Positions 50,796 to 62,112 of a DNA stretch of 64,000 nucleotides are shown here, piece after piece. Below the pieces are notes generated by a model that saw only the letters and a list, made by a program, of their open reading frames with translations, did not search any database and was not told the origin of the DNA. Positions within the stretch are counted from its first letter, which is position 1; each line of letters opens with the position of its first letter. Both the position numbers and the translations under genes were made by a program. Source of the DNA: Lutraria lutraria (lineage: Eukaryota > Mollusca > Bivalvia > Venerida > Mactridae); the NCBI GenBank assembly GCA_964023205.1, contig OZ026833.1:41571137-41635136 (forward strand). The letters are read 5' to 3'.

Positions 50796-53700
50796 CTACA
50801 TGCTCGTCAGATAGTAAGCGGACGATCTCTTGTTCTGTGTTTTAGCATGCAGTGTGTATGTTGTCAATGCAATCAGAAACAGAAGTGTAGAAATAGTTGT
50901 TATTCCAGCAGCGGCATAAAACGGTACCGTGTATGATCCAGACTGGTCTCTGATATATCCTGAAATAAGTAAATGATACATGCTATTGACACACAAAACA
51001 ATATGCAACCCAAATAATTATGTCGTCTATGACATAAGTCGTTTATTGTCCACCAGAAGAGGAACATGAGTCTATTGCCAATCAGAACAGGTGCATGTGT
51101 CTATATGATAGAGACAAACCTCAAAAGACCATATTCACAATGTAACCTTCGGCACAAATACAGGCAACGGAAATTATACCTTGAACACGGGGACGATGTA
51201 ACAAAGAATAGTATTTTGTTAAAATACGAAAGGCTAGGATAAATTGAATTATTAAGAATACAGACAAATATGTTCGTTTTGTGAACACATACCGGTGACA
51301 GGTCCAGCAATCGCGTTTCCAATACCACTTGCTGAGAAGAGTATACCAATAGCAGTAGGAAGATTCTTTACTCCAACCAATTTCGTCGAGATCACACTGA
51401 ACATTGTAATGAACATTCCTAGAGGTATTCCAGCGACAGTTAGAACTCCAATAGTAAAACTTCTGGATGAAGACAGTGAAAATCCAATTAAAACTAGCGT
51501 AGACACAAGCGACGCAAAGAAAGGACAGAAAAGAGTAGGAATATACTTAGATTGCATCATTATTCCCGGAATAAGACGTCCAAATAGATTAACAATGTTC
51601 AGAAGCATTAGGCCGAATGTAACATCGTTTAAGGAAAGACCTTTCTCATCAAATACGTCAGCAACAAAAATCAACACGATGCATGTTGCAGGATTGGCAA
51701 GTAGACAACCAATTGTAAAAATCACAAAACTTTTGTTTTGTAAAATGTATTTTATACTCTGGAGAAGTGTCAGTGGTCCTTCCGTTTCATCAGTGATAAT
51801 TGTCAGTGCTTTGGCTCCTTGATTAATGTTTATCTTTCTGGTTTTAGAATCACCTTGCAGTACTGGAAAGCGTTTGATGTAAAATATATCATTGTCTTCA
51901 TTTTTAGGAACGTCTTTGTTTTTTTCAATTGTTATCTTGTCATTACTTGTCATGACTCTGATCCGCATGTCTTGTTGGTACACCCGCAAACGTTCAGAAT
52001 TCATGCTTTCAATTCGAGTTTCTTTCTTTGCTACTGGTCGTTTCCAAAGTAAACATCCAGGAATACAATTCAGTGTTAAACCTCCAATAATCAACAATGC
52101 ACCACGGAAACCATACCGATCACTGAAAATAGTTTAAGGATACAGTATTAGTAATTAACTAAAGGCTTTCGACTCAAACAGTCGTCCAGTTTAGATAATT
52201 AGTATCTTAGAAATATCGTAAATGCATTACTGAGGCTATAAATACGAATGAATGAAACTGTATCATTATTTTGTAATATCCTGTAAACCTAACATAAATA
52301 AGGATTGCGAGGGAAAATCAGCGGGATGATATTAACTAGGAAACGATCTTTCGCTGCAACAAGGATATATATTTGACCCAACTCCTTTTTCACTTTTTTC
52401 CTAGTCAAATTACTATGTAAATATTGTATATTGACATATTTCTGTTTTTTATTTAAACTGTAACTGTACCTTAAAAAGACAAGTATATGTGGGTACATCA
52501 TACCACCAAGGGCGACTCCTGACGCTTGTAATGACAGCATCAGCAGCTTTCTTTTACCTTTGAAATGTTGACCGATGGCAGTAACTGAACAAATGTACAT
52601 ACATCCTCTTCCAAATGCTGCAATGATTAATTAATGCATCGATATCCATTCAGCACAATTCAAGCATCATGATCATAATGCCCTCTGGTATTTACGATCG
52701 AATGTTCAGTTTTGAGAGTATTATAACAATGATGTAAATCTCTAAGCTCCAAATGACAAACCACTTAATGATATGATCTAGCAACAGCATGTTCGAGAAA
52801 CAGTGGTTATATCATTTATAACAGAATCATGAGTTTGATGTAGATTCTTTTTTTAAAGTCCTGGTGTCGTATTTATAAAGGTTCTTAACTTGAGATATTC
52901 TTAAATTTTGACTTAAATACACGAAATCTGTTCATTTTGCTCTTAAATTTGAGAAATATCTAAAGTCTTATTCATAAATGATTTTAACTCTATTCTTAAA
53001 TTAAATATCGACTAATTTTATGATAGCTAAAAAGGTAACTTAAATGTTTTAAGAAACTTCTTAAAGCATGCACATTTTGTTTACCGAATCACCAACAGGA
53101 CAGAAACAAAATACTATTAGCTAAAGTTACAGAGGGAACTAGATTCTATATTCAATTTGCACTTTATTGTAAGTCTTTCTTGTTATTAATCAACAATGTT
53201 TCGAAGAAATCAATCTTGCTAGGACTGATTCTACTGCAGTTATTCATATCCAAGTATCAAATTTCAATATTTACCTATGAATTCTAATAATAATACTCGT
53301 CTAAGTTTGTAAATACCATGCGATATTCTATCTTATTCACGAAGGAATTACTTTTTTTGCATGATAAAGGAGATATAAAATGCTGAACTGGTCATTGATT
53401 TATTTATCTCATATTTCATAGATGTGCGAGCACGAGCGTGATAGAAATAATTTCGGTTCTATTATCTTAAGATAAAATCATTTCCTAGCATAGCTAATTT
53501 GACCGAGTTTAAGAAAATAATCAAGATGCTTTATTGATACGGCCCTGTTTGACAATTAAGAACTTGAAATGTTGTTATCAATATTCTGCTTGAATCATCA
53601 TTTTCAAGAATAAAACAGGAATAACATTCAGAAATGATTCAGTATGACACTTAGTATTTTACAAACAATAAATTTAGAATTAAAAGCACCAATGATTGCG

Positions 53701-56700
53701 CTTAAACTGACGTACTTTACTACATTAAGAGTGTTGAGACTTGAATGATGATTGTTTAGCATAGATTATGATTTATAGAAAGGTATTTAAACTCCTGAAC
53801 GACTCCGTTCCTTGACATGGCTGCTCGTACGCTTCTTTCTAGTCTTTTTTATGATCAGTTCATTGTTTAAACGAATCTGTTCTTTAAATTAATATTTAAA
53901 TTAATATTTATTTTGATAATAAATACTACTTAAATAAGTACTGAAGTACTGTATACACCTTTTTTGGTAACATTATGATTAATTATTGTATTATGGAGTA
54001 GAAAGTTTAGGTTATATTTTAAGCATAAATCCTTCTAATATGTTTTTACAAATACATTAATAACTGCTGCAAGATCTTTCCTTTTGTTATAATTATAAAT
54101 CAGTCCATATTTTTAGTGAGGAAATTTACACCGCTGTGTAGGTAATTTTATTACTAATAGATGTGTGAAATTTCAGCTTTATGCACTTGTTTATTACATT
54201 GCCTGAGGCAAATTACACAATGCATCTTTAATAATTTATGACTTGTCAATAAAACAGTACAAAATCTCTCAAGGAGTCAGGTTATATAAAATCAATATTG
54301 TACTTATGGGTTGGCTTATCATTTACCAGTAGGGTTTAAGTGGTAAAATGTGTACATGGATGAATGAGTTAAGTGTTATACCCCATACTTAAAGTCAAAA
54401 ATGAACATTCAATATTTAGATGAAAGCTATATTAAAAATGGACACGAGTTTATACTTAAAATTGAGTCTTTAATTACAACTTACCATGTGCTATTCCGTA
54501 ACTGATTGTCATATGCACTGTAGATGTTGCAAAGAAACATCCCATAATGCCTAAACTTGCGAGCAATCCTCCAGCTATACCGCAAAATATTATACCAAAT
54601 TTGTGGATAATGACTCCAGATAACAAGCCTGCAAATAAAATAAAACGTTCATGATGAAGGCAACAACCAAACTAGTGGTTTGAGCTAACTTTTCAGATTT
54701 TGGCCAGAGCTGTATTTCCCTATCATTCAGATACAAATGTACATAGTTCTCAACGTCTCAGTTTTTCCAAGATTTTTTGTTTAACAAGCAAAGGGTCACA
54801 AAAAGGTACACTCGTTTTAAAAATAATTTCTTTCTTACAAGTGTGCATTACGTTTGATACAATAGATGTTGTACAAAATTTAAAAGAAAATCAGTGAAAG
54901 GATTTATTTTATCGCATACTAGTTTTGATATTTGATTATTTACAAAGATTAGATAACATACTTTCATACCAATCAACAACGAGCGAAAAATAGTGTTTTA
55001 TTGCGATAAACGCTGTATCCTTTATTGACTTTACTTTGTCAGTTTTACCATCTCTAACATGTTGAGCATTGTAGTGGTACGATATGATACCTTTCAGTTA
55101 ATGACAATAATGTGTTATTAAATATCTTACTAGACATCAAACCTGTGCGTGGTATCAATTATTGAACCGTAAACGATGTACGATCAAAATTGAATGGGAT
55201 GCAATTAATGGAAATTCGTTGATTTCATGAGACGACATTTGATCTGACACTTTTATACAATGTTCAAACATCTACAATATTTACCTCCATTGACAAAGAT
55301 GGCAAATTTCTTATGCGCTTAATAGAAAAAGAAATCAGAAAATTGGTTATTAAACAACTCAATTTATAAAAAATAACTTTATCGTAAGGCTGTTAAGGTC
55401 ATAAGCATATCAGTTTTAAGAAAATGTGGTTGTCACATTTGAATGTCCTATATTTAGAATGATCCCAAAAAGATATAAATATCTTCTATCAATGCTTGTC
55501 GAATTCGCCATCAAAGATGGCCGCAAAGGCATGTAAATATTGTAGATGTGGTAACTATGTTCAAGGGTAACGCAACCCTATTTATGAAATAATCTTATTG
55601 AAACAATTATTAATCAGAGCGAATTAAATCATTTGAGCATTAAAATACGCACATTAAAGGTATTTTACGAAAATATCGTAGAAACTGGGATATCTGAAAG
55701 TGTACTTGGCGCCGCAATTTTACCCATTTACAAACGATTAGCAGGTCCGTGTGACGTCGTATTGCACAAACATTGATATGGCGAATAAGCGGCTTCCAGA
55801 CAATTCACCCCCCCCCCCTGACAATTCACCCCCATTTTTAGACTTGGCTTCATAAAATATTTTTTATAATTAGAACTTATATAGAAGATTTAAATAAGTA
55901 AATGGCAATATTTATTGTTGCTGATTTGATATATTTTTATATATAAGACATTCATCAACTATTTACTCTTATTGGTACTAGTTTAGCATAACTTAAGAAC
56001 TTATTTTATCAATTATTACAAATAAGAAACAATAAATATGACTTTGAAGTGTATCATTTTTAATTTGTATCACTACTGTTATTTCATGTTCAAGTAGGCT
56101 ACAATATAAAAGTAAAGTTAGTAAACAAACAAAGGGTTTAAATGATAGTTGAATTAATCCCTTTCACACTTTCTTTGATCTTAGTTTTTCTTATGTACAA
56201 CTGATGTATAGAACTACAAAGCTTTCATGACACTTAATAGTTTAACTAACCAAAACAAAATATTTTACTTTTTTGTTAATTGTACACAATTCTATCTATT
56301 CTAATAAAATAAATACTTTTAAACAACAAATTATTGCAACATTTTGTTTCATTTTTTCTATATAATTATATCCTATTGTATGCTAATTGTATTCAATTAT
56401 TGTAAAATAAATAATTTTAAATTTTGAGTATTTTTTTTTTTGTTTAGTTCAATTATTTTAACTTCGTTAAAAACCCTTTTCCTGACTAATTAAATAATTT
56501 GACACAAGAAAAGATTTAACAGACATAAAACAACATTTAAACATTGTAGTCACTTATCTAATAAATAAGGGGTGAATTGTCTTACATATTTTAGGGGGTG
56601 AACTGTCTTTGTTAAGCGGGAGTGAAAGGAGAAAGGTTGATTATCATAGATATCGCATTTAATTGTGAGGAATAAGCACGCATTTGTATTTTAGAATCAG

Positions 56701-59700
56701 AGCCAACATTTTCTTCCACGTTTTCCACCAAAACACAATTTCCACAGTCACAAAATTCTTCAACAGAATCATATCTTAATTCTTCATTAGACACTTCGTA
56801 AATCCATTTTTATAATGACATAAACTAATACTTATCTAACAAATTTTTTTTGATATTTATAAATTGCGTAAGAATTACTGACGTGAAAACTTAATTATAG
56901 TAATATATCATGTATAAGAATTAAGATCAAACACTACGAAGTGCGACAAACATAATAATTGGTTGTATTTTTCTTACACCATTTTCATCGTAAATCTATC
57001 TTTATACAAACATGTAAACGTTAATTTGAAGTTGAAGTCGAATTTACAGATTAAAATATCACTGAAGATTATTATAATTATTACATCTATACAAAGTGGT
57101 GTACGTACGTACAGTTAATCTAAGAACAAATGAATTCATGCCGCGGGATTTTTGACGTATTTCACGGAAAAATATGCTGACTTTTTAAATACAAATTGTG
57201 ACTTGTAATCGGTCGAAATGGAGACAGTTACAACTTATAAATCAAGTGGATACCGCATACCCTGTATTCATTTAAGTTTGTGCCATGGTTTTCTGTTGAT
57301 AAACAATCAAAATGGTCAATATCTATGACGGAAATGTTCGTTATACATGGGGCGGATCTTGTGTACTTTTTCATAGTCAGAATTCTTCACCAAATGATGA
57401 AAAAAACTTGTGAACAACAAGCCGTTACACATATCTTATAATGTTCAATTGATATACACATTGTATAATAATTCATTTGAAAAGATGCGCGTACAATAAC
57501 GTTCAGAATTGTGTTGAAACCATGAATGTGAAAAATATATACTAGTAATGAGGGTATATGATGAAAATATTATACGAATAAAATGCGCGCTACGCATATT
57601 CTATTCAAAGATTGCAGCATTTAAATTAGTTTTGAAATAAACGTTGTTCATTAATAGACTTATGTATTGAACTACATTAATTTTGTATCTCTTTGTTTAC
57701 ATGTATCGGATAAAAGAACACACCAAATCGTAAATAACTAAGAACATAATAAAATTATGTCGCGGGATTGTTCAAGTATTTTGCGGATAAATCGTGGATT
57801 CAATTTAAATACAAAATTTGATTTCTAACAGATCGAATTGAAGACATTAGCCTCCTACACAACGAATTAATATCTCAGTCTCTGTGTGTATTAAATATCG
57901 TGTATTGGTTCATTATCAATATGTAAAATACATGTGTTCAAGCCGCGGGTCTGTTTACCTTTTATAGACATCTTAAATGATGAAATAAACGTAAATTTGT
58001 TATTTATCGTTCCAAATGATTTATCTGAACTGATTAGGTTGCATAATTGTTGTACATGCATAATATATTTTTTTGATGACTTGGGAATTAAACAGTATTG
58101 TACATTTAATTGTGGGGTTATATATAGTGGAATTGGAGTAATATTAGCAAATTGGGACCTTGGTAATTGTTTAAGGTACGTGACGTAAACAAGTATAATA
58201 CAGTGTCATGTAGCTGTCTGTATTTTTAAAGAATTATAAAATCACTATCAGATATTATACGGCATCAGTAAAACGATTTAAGAATTACATAAACAGATCA
58301 TAGTACATGGTTCTATTTTGTTCTCATGAACTGTTTCTGTTTATTATTAATTTACCATTATGAAACATCACTAACAATCGTATTTTCATCCTTTTTTCTT
58401 TCTTTATTATACAGACAAAATAATTGCATCATAATTATTTGTTCAAACATTATAATATATAATGCGTTCCTGCACAATTCTCTCCGCGGTTACAAGTCCA
58501 GCGTACTATCCATTGGACTACGGCCCCGAAAATTAGGTTCAGGCATAAATTAAAAAACCTGAATATGGGACAAAGTCAAGGCTTTTAAAGTATGTTTAGG
58601 CAACGAAAAGTCGCTAATTATAATTTCGAATCTATGAAATACTATTGAATGTACAATAATATATGTGTTAGTAGAGACAGTAAACTGAGAGTTGAATTAA
58701 AGTACCTGTTGTATTAGGATCATATTTCCCAAAATTATTATCTAAAAATAGGACAGACAGATTCGGTAAATGCTTGATAATTTTTTTAGATTTCCGTGAA
58801 ATAAATGATTTATCATGAGATTTCTTCAAAACCATTGTAATTCCATTGATTTATTTTCCCTTTGAATTTGCATCGAAGTCTATGGGAGTAATCTATTTTT
58901 CAAAGATTAGAGACAAACGAACACCCATTGCAATAAAAATTCGTGGTAAAGTAATGCAGTTACACAATATCAATATAATTCAATAAAAGAAAAATATAGG
59001 TCACCATGCAATATCAGAAGAAATTTATATTTTTCAACAAGGACAATAGCTCTTACGTTTTTTTTAAAAAAAATCTTCGTGAAATACATTATTGTATCCG
59101 ATGTCAAAGAAATAAAGAAAATTGGGCAATACTATTTTTGTACTATTTACATGTGTGTAACACTGAGCAAATATATTATCCTAATACCTTAATTTTTGAT
59201 ATTTGATATGAACTGAAATGTAATACGCGGGTCCATATCATACACATTACAAGAAACATATTGTATTTGGTTAAAATTATTTGCCAAGAGAAATTCGATT
59301 TGTATGCAGAGTCAGGTTATAAATCAAACGTGAAACCCGTATCAAGTAAATAATTGACAAATTCTCTACTGACCAGCAGGACAATGAACAAATGTTCTAA
59401 ATGCATATGATAAGTTTACCTGTTCCAGAAATAACGCCAATACATGTGGAGTGGATAACAGACGTCTCTGCACGTGACGCATTGAAAGTAGACATGACAT
59501 CAACAAATATGGTTCCAATCGAGTAAGTTAAACCTACGTGCATAAACATCACCAAAAAACAAGTGGTGAATACCAAACACTTGTGAAAGTCACAGTAGGT
59601 TACCCTGTGAAAATATAGTTGTTTAAGATTAATATTGATGGATATATGTAAGGGTCAAGTATCATTAACTCGTGGACCATTATCGGAACTTAAAAACAAC

Positions 59701-60889
59701 TACCTATTTTTTATCCTTTTCATGCAATTAGAAAAAAAATGAACATTTAAACATTGAACATTTTGAACTCGTGAGGTAATTCCAGGTTATGCGGTTATAT
59801 ATATGTATATATGTAAGCTAGTTTGTGGATAGAATACATAAGTATTATATTGATTTCTGTATATTATCGTTATATATATTCTGACTGTATTATTTATTTA
59901 CATAGACTTATATTATCTATTCCTGATTGTCATGAAAGTAATGATTTTCTTCCGATTTAGATTTGGTGTGAAATTTCTGTAATTTGATTCATAGCATGTA
60001 TGTATCATGGATATATTTCGTCAGGCATCCATAAACATGACTATAAGATTTTAATCTAGCCTCAGGAGTTTTGGTACATAAATCCTTTTACAAAGAACGG
60101 CATCATATTGTTAATATAGAGAGAATTTTAAGAATTCATACGCGTACAAGCTAAAGACACATTTTAAAACAACCAGATGGTTCTAATTCTCCTTATTCAT
60201 GTAAAATTTGCTTCGCGAAGAAGTACTATGATTGACAAGCTAAAGAGCAGTTAGAGTTTAAGATTAATTTAGTAACCACGTTAATTTTGCTACACTATGA
60301 TAGCTTAGGTTGTTGTATACTCCAAAGAACATTCGAAATCAACTTTAAAGCCCCATTAGCATTTTGGATGTTAAAACTAAAGTCGGTATTTTTTTACCTA
60401 GAACATTTCTTTTTTAATCACTAAGTACATATGGAATGGAGCAGAGTATTTTTAACAATGATATAGTACAAAATAAGGAAACCCACTTGAAAACAGTTTT
60501 ACGAGATGTGGCCAGTGAAAGGCATTATGTAAAATATTGTTTTAGAGCAAATGAAATATATTGCTTATAATTATCTAAATATCATTTTATCTATTGTTAT
60601 GTATTACTTAATTCAAAAAGCAAATGGGTCTTTAACCAATACGAAGAATATATGATAATTCGTAAAATATTGAACTAATTTTGGTGGACTCATGATCGGA
60701 TCATATTGATCAGGACTAACGCGGTTCATTTTCATGACATGGAGATATGCGTTGATGTAAAAATGAAACAATAAGGACGCGCACGGTTGATTGTCTTTGT
60801 ATGGACAGAAGCGATAATGTAAGAATGGAACAATAATAAATATTATAACTTTATTATGACTAAAGTATATGTATAAATTCTTACCTCAT
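50796..60889 (-). CDS. SLC16-like (MCT-like) transporter, copy 5, complete
   Basis: Coding exons on the minus strand are 60885-60889, 59420-59604, 54485-54628, 52470-52617, 51293-52122 and 50796-50959. They total 1476 nt, or 491 residues. The frame is open through all six exons and all introns are GT-AG. The exon 2 product differs from its paralogues at otherwise fixed places: RAETSVIHSTCIGVISGTG, where copies 1 to 3 have AETAVI and GVxFGTG. Exon 4 reads TAIGQHFKGKRKLLMLSLQA and TM8 reads NLFGRLIPGIMMQSK. Intron 2 is expanded to 4.8 kb by a damaged TTAA-flanked element, a CACCCCC-TIR element and a 488-bp TIR element; intron 3 carries a 680-bp TIR element. An AATAAA lies on the minus strand at 50692-50697, about 100 nt past the stop. 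Substrate is unknown. Confidence 0.92.
52864..53543. mobile_element. TIR element in intron 3 of copy 5, 680 bp
   Basis: Ends GTGTCGTATTTATAAAG and (complement) GCCGTATCAATAAAG are flanked by CCTG on both sides (52860-52863, 53544-53547). Introns of copies 1 and 3 have the uninterrupted site ATTCCTGTTTGAAAATT or its close variant. The ends resemble those of the GGGCCCGTATTCA element (CCGTATTCAnAAA), so the two may be one superfamily. No ORF. Confidence 0.75.
53548..54484 (-). other. Intron 3 of copy 5, unassigned
   Basis: AT-rich intron sequence. No ORF, RNA gene or element boundary seen. Confidence 0.5.
55070..55262. repeat. Dispersed repeat, inverted partner of 3875-4080
   Basis: Reverse-complement match over about 190 bp in intron 2 of copy 5. 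The partner is in intron 1 of copy 1, so the two inserted independently. Confidence 0.55.
55793..56612. mobile_element. Non-autonomous DNA transposon with CACCCCC termini, 820 bp
   Basis: The left end AGACAATTCACCCCC and the right-end complement AGACAGTTCACCCCC are inverted. Each end carries a second, inner copy of the same motif (TGACAATTCACCCCC left, GGGGTGAATTGTC right). Flanking TAAGCGG direct repeats (55786-55792 and 56613-56619) fit a 7-8 bp target duplication. The other TTAA-element copy has the single-copy empty site GGATAAGCGGTAGCG at about 5352. No ORF; hAT is possible from the duplication length. Confidence 0.8.
57118..58075. repeat. Extra segment of the second TTAA element with internal direct repeat
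   Basis: This 0.96-kb segment is absent from the first copy. Within it, 57120-57370 and 57735-57985 are diverged direct repeats (CGCGGGATT, then a TTTAAATACAAA word, then a TCGAAATGGAGACA / TCGAATTGAAGACA word). It may be an insertion with long direct repeats, or part of the full element deleted from the first copy. Confidence 0.55.
58485..58560 (-). mobile_element. SINE tail in intron 2 of copy 5
   Basis: GGTTACAAGTCCAGCGTACT and CCATTGGACTACGGCCCCG are the tRNA-like end of the same SINE found in intron 2 of copies 1 and 3. The flank toward exon 2 is also shared. The rest of the SINE was lost at the junction with the TTAA element. Confidence 0.65.
58701..59188. mobile_element. TTAA-flanked 488-bp MITE in intron 2 of copy 5
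   Basis: TTAA at 58697-58700 and 59189-59192 flank inverted ends containing GTATTAGGATCATAT and (complement) GTATTAGGATAATAT. Copies 1 and 3 read straight through the site (GATTTAATTTTTAATATTTG in copy 1). No own coding capacity: the 66-codon ORF at 59006-59206 crosses the right end. Confidence 0.75.
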
Positions 60890-61065
60890 TTTGAATATGA
60901 TGTGTCGCCAGACTGTTAGTGTACGTATTCACTAAGTTGTCGTAATAACTGTAAGTATGATCGAGTATAATGAATTAGGAAATGATAGTATAATGTAGTG
61001 TACACATGACTAGCTTTGCATAAAAAACAATTAGTCAAAATATCTACACAAGCTTACATAATGTA

Positions 61066-62112
61066 CTACTCACAATCTGATAAGGATCACTTTTTGTACT
61101 GTATGGCATTATCGTCGATTTTGGATTAAATACATAAGAAATGAATTTTAATTTCAAAGATACCTGATTATTGTAATATAATGATAAACGTAATAATTTA
61201 ATGAATACCATCTTGAAAGGCATGAGTTTCATGAAATGTCAGTTCTTTTTCTTGATTGATAAATACTTAAAAACATCGTGTCTGTCCCTAACATCTAATC
61301 AATTATTCCTATGATGTTATTCTTGAGTACTTATCAACTGAGTGAATGCTTTTACACCCTTTAGGCAGCCAAACAAATTAATTGTTTAAAGAAAAACTTT
61401 GCTTTTTTATACATAACTTGGCAGTCTGATTTGGTCTTGATTTATATGAAGACATTAACTTTTTAGAAGATAATTTTGTATTATGCATTATTGAGACATT
61501 TGGGCCTTACTTAACGTATCTGGCTTGGTTAAAATCGCTAAAAAAACGTAAAATGATATTTTACTGCATTTACTGCATTGATAAATAATGCACCACTTTA
61601 TCGACGTTTTCTTATCAGCGTTAAACATCTCTAATGGTCCGCTCGATCTCCAGACGAACACGTCTTGGATATGCTGCAGAGAGCGATATCTGAGCATCCT
61701 GGCCAGCCAACAACCACGAGACAGCTCAGAGAGGCACGTCTGGAAGAATGGGCTCAAATCCCACAATTTAAGATTCAACAGCTCATTAGAAGCATAAGGA
61801 GTCGATGTCAGGCTGTTGTTTTGATGCACAAGGACATCAGTACCGATACTAAACACAAAGGTTAGCACTTTTGCTCATTTTCCTCAAAGTTTCTATTCCC
61901 CACACATACCAATAACTGTCTATTTTTAACCCTTTCCTCATTTCGACGCTCGTTACTCTCTTGAAAATGATTTACTGTATGGATTACATGTTGCACTTAA
62001 GATATGCAGGTATCTTTGAAAATAACTAAACTTCATATTCTATGTATGTAATCCAAACTCGACGATAACGCCATTCAGAAAAAAAGTGATCCTTATCAAA
62101 TTTTGAGAAGTT
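61066..62112 (+). mobile_element. Tc1-like transposon relic
   Basis: Inverted ends of about 70 bp with TGATAAGGATCACTTTTT are flanked by TA (61064-61065 and 62113-62114). The plus strand at about 61635-61830 encodes WSARSPD then EHVLDMLQRAISEHPGQPTT and EEWAQIPQFKIQQLIRSIRS, the Tc1 transposase C-terminus. Four residues before the catalytic Glu (usually LNPI) are deleted and the N-terminal two-thirds is gone. Copy 3's 5' flank gives an approximate empty site (AAGCTTACATAAAAG, about 28375). Confidence 0.88.

Larger units (their letters stand above)
55558..58480. mobile_element. Second copy of the TTAA-flanked element, right end lost
   Basis: Starting AGGGTAACGCAACCC, this aligns with 5126-5938 and again with 7340-7582 and 9060-9165 of the first copy (for example GCAAATTGGGACCTTGG and CAGACAAAATAA). 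The left TTAA has decayed to TTCA and the right TIR is missing, replaced by the tail of a SINE at 58485. It carries its own insert at 55793-56612. Confidence 0.75.

Noticed and set aside
5126..58480. The 5.1-9.2 kb and 55.6-58.5 kb similarity as a segmental duplication with the gene
   Set aside because: The two lie in different introns (intron 1 of copy 1, intron 2 of copy 5), and one has TTAA and TIRs at both ends, so independent transposition fits better.
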